A DNA stretch of 9,162 bases from CAWDLX01 sp046728155 (lineage in GTDB: Bacteria > Actinomycetota > Actinomycetes > Mycobacteriales > Micromonosporaceae): the NCBI GenBank assembly GCA_046728155.1, contig JBKPDY010000174.1:1-9162 (forward strand), written 5' to 3'. Numbering within the stretch: the first letter of the stretch is position 1; the number at the start of each line of letters is the position of its first letter. Below the pieces are notes generated by a model. The model ran no database searches. It had not been told where the DNA came from and worked only from the letters and a program-made list of their open reading frames with translations. Positions 1 through 5,685 of this stretch are shown here, piece by piece. Position numbers and translations under genes: made by a program.

Positions 1-1
1 G

Positions 2-613
2 ACGCCGGCCGTGCTGAGGCGCCGGGTGGGGGAGCTGCTCGAACACGTCGGATTGCCGGCGTGGCGGGCCCGCAGCTACCCGCACGAGCTCTCCGGCGGT
101 CAGCGACAGCGGGTGATGATAGCGATGGCGTTGGCCTGCTCGCCCCAACTCATCATCGCCGACGAGCCGACGACCGCGCTCGACGTGATGGTGCAGGCGC
201 AGGTCCTGGCCCTCCTGCAGTCCCTGATCCGGGACACCGGTGTGGGCATGCTGCTCATCAGCCACGACCTCTCCGTCCTGGCCGATGTGTGTGATCGGGT
301 CGCCGTGATGTACGCCGGCCGCGTCGTCGAGGAGGGGCCGGCCGAGTCCTTGTTCACCCGTGCCGCCCATCCGTACGCGCGCGCCCTGGCCGGGGCGTTC
401 CCGGTGATAGGCGACGAGGCATCCCGGAGGGCTCCCCGCGGTCTGCCCGGCGATCCGCCCGACCCCCGGTACCTGCCGACCGGGTGCCCGTTCCATCCAC
501 GCTGCCCCGTCGCCATCGACGAGTGCGTCGAGGTGGACATCCGGCTGCGCGAGGCGGAACCGGGACGGCGGGCCGCGTGTGTCCACGTAGGACAGAAGGT
601 GGCGTCAGAATGA
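2..613 (+). CDS. Peptide/dipeptide ABC transporter ATP-binding protein, DppD/OppD-like (5'-truncated)
   Basis: Cytoplasmic ATPase subunit that would power import of peptides or related small solutes through a Dpp/Opp-type transporter. The start and the Walker A motif lie left of the window; the frame is open from base 2, so the ATG-like start codons near base 11 are not the true start. About 203 codons are visible. The ABC signature LSGGQRQR is encoded near 89-112, Walker B LIIADEP near 149, the D-loop TALD just after it, and the H-loop histidine at 263-265. The tail carries the GCPFHPRCP cysteine motif (about 484-510) of the oligopeptide/dipeptide C-terminal domain, which separates this family from general ABC ATPases. 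Its stop overlaps the next start (ATGA at 610-613), so the two ATPases are probably translationally coupled. The permeases and binding protein presumably lie upstream. The real substrate (peptide, nickel, opine, glycoside) cannot be told from the ATPase. Confidence 0.93.
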   Translation, partial: TPAVLRRRVGELLEHVGLPAWRARSYPHELSGGQRQRVMIAMALACSPQLIIADEPTTALDVMVQAQVLALLQSLIRDTGVGMLLISHDLSVLADVCDRVAVMYAGRVVEEGPAESLFTRAAHPYARALAGAFPVIGDEASRRAPRGLPGDPPDPRYLPTGCPFHPRCPVAIDECVEVDIRLREAEPGRRAACVHVGQKVASE

Positions 614-1629
614 CCGAGCCGGTCCTGCGCGCCACCGACCTGCACGTCGGGTACCGCTTCCGCGGCCGGGTACCCGATGTCCGCGCGGTCGATGGCGTCG
701 AGCTCGCCGTCGAACGAGGCGAGATCCTCGCCCTCGCCGGCGAATCCGGTTGTGGCAAGACGACCCTGGCCCGAACCCTGCTGGGGCTGGAACGACCCTG
801 GCGAGGAGAGATCCGTCATCACGGCACCCCGCTGCGGTACACGAGCAGGGCGTTGCGTGCATACCGGCGGAGCGTCCAGCTGGTCCTGCAGGATCCGACC
901 GGCGCATTGAATCCCCGGCGGACGGTGTACGAGACGGTCGCCGAGGGGCTCCGCATCCATCGGGTTCCGGTCGACGAGCGCGCCAAGGTGGCGCTGGCGA
1001 TGGGCCAGGCCGGCCTGCGTCCGGCGGAGAGCTACTTCGGCCGCTATCCGCACGAGCTGTCGGGCGGCCAACGTCAGCGCGTGGTCATCGCCGGAGCGCT
1101 GGCGCTCGACCCGGAACTCATCGTCGCCGACGAGCCGGTCAGCTCGCTGGACGCGTCCGTGCGTGGGGAGATCCTGGCTCTGCTGTTGTCGCTGCGGGAC
1201 ACGCTCGGCCTCGCCGTCCTGGTGGTCACGCACGACCTCGGTCTGGCCTGGAATATCGCCGACCGGCTCGCGGTGATGTACCTCGGACGCATCGTCGAGG
1301 TGGGCGGGACCGAGCAGGTGCTCGATGCGCCACGGCATCCCTACACCGAGGCCTTGCTGTCGGTGCTACCGGAGACGACCCACCGGCGCCCGGTCATTCT
1401 GCAGGGCGAGCCGCCCGACCCGCGACGCATACCTGCGGGGTGCCGGTTCCACCCGCGTTGTCCGGCCCTTGTGGACGGTCGCGCCGACCAGGTCGGCATC
1501 CGTGCGCGTTGCGTAGGTGAGGAGCTGCCGGTGCTGCCCGCGGCCGGTCTCCACGTCGCCGCTTGCCTGCTGCCCAATCTGACCGCGACCCAGGTACCGG
1601 ACGCCCGGACCAGTGCCGACGGTACGTAG
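610..1629 (+). CDS. Peptide/dipeptide ABC transporter ATP-binding protein, DppF/OppF-like
   Basis: Second ATPase of the same transporter, expected to pair with the upstream DppD-like subunit as a heterodimer at the membrane. The protein has 339 residues, normal for the family. Walker A GESGCGKTT is at 44-52, the Q-loop glutamine at 94, signature LSGGQ at 150-154, Walker B LIVADE at 170-175, D-loop SSLD at 178-181 and the H-loop histidine at 208, so the ATPase site looks complete. The oligopeptide-type C-terminal domain follows, with GCRFHPRCP at 277-285. The frame is open further upstream to 484, but the ATG at 610 overlaps the previous stop, has AGAAGG at 594-599, and gives the expected N-terminus (VLRATDLHVGY). 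The gene ends 10 bp from the convergent peptidase stop. It is probably the last gene of the transport operon. The substrate is not determined. Confidence 0.94.
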   Translation: MTEPVLRATDLHVGYRFRGRVPDVRAVDGVELAVERGEILALAGESGCGKTTLARTLLGLERPWRGEIRHHGTPLRYTSRALRAYRRSVQLVLQDPTGALNPRRTVYETVAEGLRIHRVPVDERAKVALAMGQAGLRPAESYFGRYPHELSGGQRQRVVIAGALALDPELIVADEPVSSLDASVRGEILALLLSLRDTLGLAVLVVTHDLGLAWNIADRLAVMYLGRIVEVGGTEQVLDAPRHPYTEALLSVLPETTHRRPVILQGEPPDPRRIPAGCRFHPRCPALVDGRADQVGIRARCVGEELPVLPAAGLHVAACLLPNLTATQVPDARTSADGT

Positions 1630-1639
1630 TGAGCGCCGG

Positions 1640-2701
1640 CTAGGTGGCGAGCAGTCGCTTGACCGCATCGGCCGGCAGCCCGTACGAGACGTTGCCGGCG
1701 CGACCCTGCACTGTCTGCGCCTGCAGCAAGCTGTTGAGGACGGCCTCCTCGGTCGCCTCGACCACGGCGGCGAAGTACGGGTCGAGCCCGCGGCCCCCGA
1801 TGCCCGCACGTGGCGAGGCCGAGCCGCGCTCTGCCCGCAGTCCGGTGGCCGCGGCGAAGAAGATCTCTCCGCTGGAATGGTGTGCGGTCGAGCCGACACG
1901 CGCCAGGCCGAGGCCGGCCCGACGGGCGAGGCGGGCACAGTCGGCCGCGACGATCGGCGCGTCGGTGATGACGACCACGATGCAGCTTCCGGCCGGCGGC
2001 GGGGCCACGGCCTCGGCCGGAGCCGGCAGCAGCCGACCCACCGGTACCCCCGCGACCGTGAGCCGTTCCCGTTCGCCGAAGTTCGTCAGTACCAGGACGC
2101 CGACCGTGAAGCCGTCCCCGGGCAGACGGGAGGCCGTGCCGATGCCGCCCTTGAAGCCCAGACAGCTCATCCCCGTGCCAGCCCCGACCGCGCCCTCGGC
2201 GGGGGGTCGGCCGACGTTACGGGCCCCGTCCAGCGCAGCCGCGACATCGTCCCGGTCCACCTGCATCCGGCGGGCGTCGTTGAGGAAGCTGTCGTCGCAC
2301 TCGGCCACGACGGGGATGATGACGTCCTCGTCGCCGATCGCCGGTTCCTCGGCAGCGAGCAGTTCACAGGCGGCATCGAAGACCCGGCCCACCTGCATTG
2401 TCGAGGTGAGGAAGATCGGGGTCTCCAGCAGGCCCCACTCGGCCGCCGCGAGCAACCCGGTGCACTCGCCGGCGCCGTTGAGAACGGCTCCACCCCCGGG
2501 TACCGGCGCGCGGAACAGGTTCCCGCCCGGGTCTATCACGGTGACCCCGGTGCGGGCGATCCCCCGCCCGGCCGGGGGATCCGCTTCGTCGCGCCATACC
2601 GTGGCGTGGCCGACGCCGACGCCGGGCACGTCCACAATGGAGTTTGTCGGGCCGGAGGGCAGCAGCCCGATCCTGATTTCCAACTCGGTCGCGCGCGCCA
2701 T
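1640..2701 (-). CDS. DmpA/BapA-type aminopeptidase, P1 family (S58), self-processing N-terminal nucleophile hydrolase
   Basis: Family members remove N-terminal residues, often D-amino acids or beta-amino acids, from small peptides or amides; they are made as one chain that cleaves itself into alpha and beta subunits at a Gly-Ser bond. This 353-residue protein shows the family features: DVPGVGVGHATVW near 24-36, PVVAE at 130-134, GTGMSCLGFKGGIGTASR at 175-192, and VLVLTNFG at 202-209 containing Asn207. The predicted cut is Gly238-Ser239 in PAGSCIVVVITDAP; Ser239 would be the nucleophile. Ser277 and Glu279 lie 38 and 40 residues later, the same spacing as I recall for the DmpA residues Ser250, Ser288 and Glu290. 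No signal peptide is seen, so a cytoplasmic location is likely. The start is ATG at 2701, with no strong ribosome binding site. It is convergent with the transporter and divergent from the deacetylase. Family membership is firm; D-, L- or beta-peptide preference is unknown. Confidence 0.9.
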   Translation of the reverse strand: MARATELEIRIGLLPSGPTNSIVDVPGVGVGHATVWRDEADPPAGRGIARTGVTVIDPGGNLFRAPVPGGGAVLNGAGECTGLLAAAEWGLLETPIFLTSTMQVGRVFDAACELLAAEEPAIGDEDVIIPVVAECDDSFLNDARRMQVDRDDVAAALDGARNVGRPPAEGAVGAGTGMSCLGFKGGIGTASRLPGDGFTVGVLVLTNFGERERLTVAGVPVGRLLPAPAEAVAPPPAGSCIVVVITDAPIVAADCARLARRAGLGLARVGSTAHHSSGEIFFAAATGLRAERGSASPRAGIGGRGLDPYFAAVVEATEEAVLNSLLQAQTVQGRAGNVSYGLPADAVKRLLAT

Positions 2702-2796
2702 CCACAGAGGCTATCCGCCAAGAACCGCGAGCAAGCTGCGGTGCTCGCTGGCGCTCGCTCCTCGCGCTCAGCTCGATCACAGGGGGTGAGCAGGGC
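2702..2796. promoter_or_regulatory. Divergent intergenic region between peptidase and deacetylase genes
   Basis: This 95-bp gap must hold promoters for both the minus-strand peptidase and the plus-strand deacetylase operon. On the plus side AGGGGGTGAG at 2781-2790 is a good ribosome binding site six bases before the ATG at 2797. No convincing -35/-10 pair is visible for either direction. Much of the gap is taken by a GCTCGC-rich repeated segment (listed separately). That it is regulatory is inferred from position. Confidence 0.5.
2727..2759. repeat. Inverted repeat plus GCTCGCT direct repeat in the intergenic gap
   Basis: GCGAGCA (2727-2733) and TGCTCGC (2742-2748) form a perfect 7-bp inverted repeat around an 8-base loop. 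GCTCGCT occurs at 2743-2749 and again at 2753-2759, ten bases later. The segment could fold as a hairpin in the 5' leader of the deacetylase transcript or be a copy of a dispersed GCTCGC-type intergenic repeat of the kind seen in high-GC actinobacteria. It lacks the U-tract of a classical intrinsic terminator. Function is unknown. Confidence 0.45.
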
Positions 2797-3915
2797 ATGC
2801 GCCTGATGGCGGTATGGGCGGACGCGGTGCTCGACCACGTGCCCGAGGCCGAGATCTGGGTCGGGATGCGGATCCCCGGCACCGAGGTACCCGACCGCGC
2901 GCTCCGCCTGCGTGAAGCCGTACTGGCGGCCGGAGCGGAGCTGGTACCCGCCCGGCGCCACAGCGACGCCGTCCTGGAGAGCGTTCACGATCCGGCGCTG
3001 CTCGCCCATCTCGCGCATGTGCACGACGAGTGGGTCGCGGCGGACTTTCCGTCCGAGCCCGGGCAGCGCAACGTCGTGCCGTACCTGTTCCCGACCGAGG
3101 GGATGCTCGACGGGCTGGCCCTCCGGGATCCAGTCGCCGTGCACGCGCGGGCCGGCCGCTACTGCTACGACACGATGACCCTCGTGGCCGCCGGCACCTG
3201 GCAGGCGGCGCGGGCCGCGGTCGACGCGGCGCAGACGGCCGCGGATCTGGTGGTCGGGGGGGAGCGGCTGGCGTACGCGATCTGCCGCCCGCCGGGGCAC
3301 CACGCCACCCGGTCGGCCTTCGGCGGTTCGTGCTACCTCAACAACGCCGCCGTCGCCGCGCAGGCGCTGCGGGCCGCCGGGCTGACCACGGTCGCGGTGA
3401 TCGACGTGGATGCCCATCACGGCAACGGGACCCAGGCCATCTTCTACGAGCGCGCGGACGTCTTCTACGGCTCGGTCCACGTCGACCCTCGTGCCGGCTG
3501 GTTCCCGCACTACGCCGGGTTCCCGGATGAGCGGGGACGCGGCCGTGGGGTCGGGGCGAACCTCAACGTCGCGCTGCCACCCGGCGCGGGGGATGAGGTT
3601 TGGCTCGCCGGTCTGGCCAGGATCTGTGCTGACGTGGCCGTGTTCGGCTCGGAGGCCGTCGTGTTGTCCCTCGGCGTCGACGCGGCAACTGATGATCCGG
3701 AGAGCCCGCTGAGGGTCACGGTTGACGGATACCGGCGCGCCGGAGAGCTCGTCGGCGATCTCGGCGTCCCGGTGGTGGCGGTGCATGAGGGCGGCTACAA
3801 CCTGCACATGATCGGCGAGCTGACCCTGGCCACCCTCGCCGGTCTGATTGACAGCCGGTCGCGCTCCTTGTTGACTGATCAGTCAGTCAGCAACTTCGGG
3901 ACGGAAGGTACCTGA
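2797..3915 (+). CDS. Acetylpolyamine amidohydrolase / histone deacetylase family protein
   Basis: A zinc hydrolase of the arginase/deacetylase fold, expected to remove acetyl groups from N-acetylated polyamines or other acylated amines in the cytoplasm. In its 372 residues, RPPGHH at 164-169 holds the paired catalytic histidines 168 and 169. Zinc ligands are Asp205 and His207 in IDVDAHHGNG, and Asp295 in LSLGVD. Tyr334 in EGGYN matches the transition-state tyrosine. The region 83-135 (PSEP...YLFPTEG...ARAGRYCYDT...GTW) resembles the loop insertion of bacterial acetylpolyamine amidohydrolases rather than eukaryotic HDACs. Start ATG 2797 follows the strong AGGGGGTGAG site. The last ~20 residues (from about 352) run past the end of the fold and are encoded by DNA carrying an operator-like palindrome. 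The stop overlaps the oxygenase start by one base, so the two are coupled. The exact acyl substrate is not determined; histone-like targets are unlikely. Confidence 0.9.
   Translation: MRLMAVWADAVLDHVPEAEIWVGMRIPGTEVPDRALRLREAVLAAGAELVPARRHSDAVLESVHDPALLAHLAHVHDEWVAADFPSEPGQRNVVPYLFPTEGMLDGLALRDPVAVHARAGRYCYDTMTLVAAGTWQAARAAVDAAQTAADLVVGGERLAYAICRPPGHHATRSAFGGSCYLNNAAVAAQALRAAGLTTVAVIDVDAHHGNGTQAIFYERADVFYGSVHVDPRAGWFPHYAGFPDERGRGRGVGANLNVALPPGAGDEVWLAGLARICADVAVFGSEAVVLSLGVDAATDDPESPLRVTVDGYRRAGELVGDLGVPVVAVHEGGYNLHMIGELTLATLAGLIDSRSRSLLTDQSVSNFGTEGT
3872..3885. promoter_or_regulatory. Candidate TetR-family operator (14-bp perfect palindrome)
   Basis: TGACTGATCAGTCA is a perfect 14-bp palindrome centred between 3878 and 3879, followed by another GTCA at 3886-3889. 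Flanking GTTG (3870-3873) and CAAC (3891-3894) add looser symmetry. It sits 30 bases before the oxygenase ATG, within the 3' end of the deacetylase gene, in a local AT-rich pocket. Length and symmetry are typical of TetR-family operators, and a BetI-type TetR gene is encoded about 1.1 kb away next to the same oxygenase. The overlapping TTGACT at 3871-3876 resembles a -35 element, but I see no good -10 at the right distance. Binding by the local regulator is inferred. Confidence 0.5.
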
Positions 3916-5069
3916 TGGCGTACGGGCCGGCGCCGGTACCGCCGGCGGATCTCGACCGGGCCCTGCGGCCGTTCGGTGAGTCGTCGATGCTCCCGGCCGT
4001 CGCGTACCTGAGCGACGAGGTGTTCGCGTGGGAACAGCGCAATCTGCTCGCGGGATCCTGGCTGTGCCTCGGCCGCGGCGGCGACCTCGCCGCGCGGGGT
4101 TCCCAGTACGCGGTGCGGGCGGGTGACATCTCCATCGTGGTGACCTTCGCCGACGAGCACGCGAGCGCCTTCGCCAACGTCTGCCGGCATCGGGGACACG
4201 AGCTGCTCGCCGAGGAAGACTGCGTCGACCGCCGTGCCATCGTCTGCCCGTACCACGGCTGGTCCTACCAACTCGACGGCCGTCTCCGCACCGCGCCGCG
4301 GATGGACGAGTCGTTCGACAAGGCGGCTTTCGGCCTGGTCGAGCTGCCGGTGGCGCAGTGGCATGGCTGGGTCTTCGTCAACGCCGGTGGGCAGGCTGTG
4401 TCATTCGACGAGCACATTGGCATGCTCGACCGCCTCGTGGCCGCGTACCAGCCGGAGCGCCTCGCAGTGAAGGCCCGCCATGACTACGCCGTGCGGGCCA
4501 ACTGGAAGATCGTCGCCGAGAACTACCACGAGTGCTACCACTGTCCGATGATCCATCCGGAGCTGTGCGCGGTGACGCCTCCGTCGTCGGGGGAGAACTG
4601 GCACGAGCCCGGGGCCTGGGTGGGCGGGTCGATGGTACTGCGCGACCACGCCCAGACGATGTCCCTCGACGGAAGATCGGGCGGCGTCATGCTGCCCGGC
4701 GCCGATCCGCGGGCCGTGCTGTACCTCGGGCTCTTTCCCAACCTGTTCATCTCGTTGCACCCGGACTACGTGATGACACACCGGCTGACGCCCGTGGCCG
4801 CCGGGGAGACCAGGGTCGAGTGCGAGTGGCTCTTCGACGACGCGGTCACCGATCCGTCGTATGCCGTGGACTTCTGGGATCTGACCAACCGGCAGGACTG
4901 GGCGGCGTGCGAGTCGGTCCAACGAGGGGTCGCGTCCCCCCACTTCCGGCCGGGGCCGTTGGCTCCCAACGAGAACGCCGTCTACGACTGGGTGAGCATG
5001 CTCGCGCGGGCATACCGCGATCCGGCCGCGGAGTTGGGCCGGCCGACGGCTGATCAGACGAGGCGATGA
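3915..5069 (+). CDS. Rieske non-heme iron oxygenase, alpha (oxygenase) subunit; quaternary-ammonium oxygenase-like
   Basis: Terminal oxygenase that uses electrons from a separate reductase to activate O2 and hydroxylate or demethylate its substrate. The 384-residue protein has a Rieske 2Fe-2S centre: Cys90 and His92 in CRHRGH, Cys111 and His114 in CPYHGW. The mononuclear iron site is in NWKIVAENYHECYHCPMIH: His209 and His214, with Asp328 (NRQDWA) as the likely carboxylate ligand. Glu206 fills the bridging position that is Asp in naphthalene-dioxygenase-type enzymes; Glu there is known from carnitine oxygenase CntA. The tail motif VQRGVASPHFRPGPLAPNE also recalls glycine-betaine/carnitine-type oxygenases. 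Start ATG 3915 follows ACGGAAGG (3901-3908) and overlaps the deacetylase stop. The 3' end overlaps the convergent TetR gene by 16 bp. No reductase or ferredoxin gene is present in the window. Substrate: an N-methylated or quaternary amine is favoured, an aromatic acid is possible. Confidence 0.9.
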   Translation: MAYGPAPVPPADLDRALRPFGESSMLPAVAYLSDEVFAWEQRNLLAGSWLCLGRGGDLAARGSQYAVRAGDISIVVTFADEHASAFANVCRHRGHELLAEEDCVDRRAIVCPYHGWSYQLDGRLRTAPRMDESFDKAAFGLVELPVAQWHGWVFVNAGGQAVSFDEHIGMLDRLVAAYQPERLAVKARHDYAVRANWKIVAENYHECYHCPMIHPELCAVTPPSSGENWHEPGAWVGGSMVLRDHAQTMSLDGRSGGVMLPGADPRAVLYLGLFPNLFISLHPDYVMTHRLTPVAAGETRVECEWLFDDAVTDPSYAVDFWDLTNRQDWAACESVQRGVASPHFRPGPLAPNENAVYDWVSMLARAYRDPAAELGRPTADQTRR

Positions 5070-5656
5070 GGATCGACGTCGAGCTCCCGGGCGGCCGCGA
5101 GCCGGACCCACTCGGTCAGCTGACGACGCGTGATCGACCGCGGGTGCACGGTGAGCTGCACCGCGAGACCGTCGATGAGCGCGGTCAGGCGCCAGGCCGC
5201 CGCGTGCGGGTCGCTGCACGTTGCGTCACCCGCGGCCACGCACTCCGCAATCACCTGTGCCGTCCCGTCCCGCCAGCGGTGGTCGAGGCGGCGGATCACC
5301 TTCTCCAGGTCGGGAACCCGTTGCGCCTCGGCCCAGCCGTCGATCCACAGCTCCCACGCCTTCGAGCCGGTCGTCGGCGCGTACAGCCTGAGCAGCGACC
5401 ACAGCTTGCGCAGTGGTGCGTCGGTGGACGAGACCACCGCGTCGAGCCGAGCGAGGTCCTGCTCCGCGGCGTAGGCGAACGCCTGCGCCAGCAACCGGTC
5501 CTTGCTCTCGAAGTGGTAGAAGACGAGCGCCTGGCTGACTCCGGCCGCGGCGGCGACATCACTGGTACGGGTGTTGGCGAGCCCCCGCTGCACGATGACA
5601 TCGCACGCCGTGCGCAGCAGTTCGTCGAGGCGCAACGGCACCGGTCGACGATCCAC
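5054..5656 (-). CDS. TetR-family transcriptional regulator, BetI-type C-terminal domain
   Basis: A 200-residue DNA-binding regulator, most likely a ligand-released repressor. The N-terminal helix-turn-helix spans about 32-51 (TSDVAAAAGVSQALVFYHFE). The ligand-binding part (WELWIDGWAEAQRVPDLEKV at 101-120, then RWRDGTAQVI and LIDGLAVQLTVHP) matches the BetI-like TetR subgroup, whose founding member controls choline/glycine-betaine genes. The start is GTG at 5656. No good ribosome binding site precedes it, and the in-frame upstream codons read ATG CGC TAG, so the start is uncertain; GTG at codon 6 is an alternative. It lies 29 bp behind the CocE-type hydrolase on the same strand, so it is probably cotranscribed with it, and its 3' end overlaps the oxygenase gene. 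Likely targets are the 3872-3885 palindrome and perhaps its own operon. Confidence 0.88.
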   Translation of the reverse strand: MDRRPVPLRLDELLRTACDVIVQRGLANTRTSDVAAAAGVSQALVFYHFESKDRLLAQAFAYAAEQDLARLDAVVSSTDAPLRKLWSLLRLYAPTTGSKAWELWIDGWAEAQRVPDLEKVIRRLDHRWRDGTAQVIAECVAAGDATCSDPHAAAWRLTALIDGLAVQLTVHPRSITRRQLTEWVRLAAARELDVDPHRLV

Positions 5657-5685
5657 GCCGGTACGCTAGCGCATCTACCTTGTTG

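Noticed and set aside
100..1338. Long minus-strand open frame (412 codons) across the two ABC ATPase genes
   Set aside because: It is antisense to two genes with complete ABC motifs, and its translation is rich in Arg/Pro/Gln with no recognisable domain; typical of high-GC DNA.
1630..1650. Possible terminator between the convergent ABC ATPase and peptidase genes
   Set aside because: Only a 4-bp stem can be formed, with no T-run; the gap is 10 bp and the match is within chance.
1613..2806. Two long plus-strand open frames opposite the peptidase gene
   Set aside because: The minus-strand frame encodes a full DmpA-family protein; the plus-strand translations are low-complexity shadow sequence.
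2536..3807. Minus-strand open frame of 423 codons opposite the deacetylase
   Set aside because: The plus-strand frame has all zinc and catalytic residues of the deacetylase family; the antisense product has none of any family.
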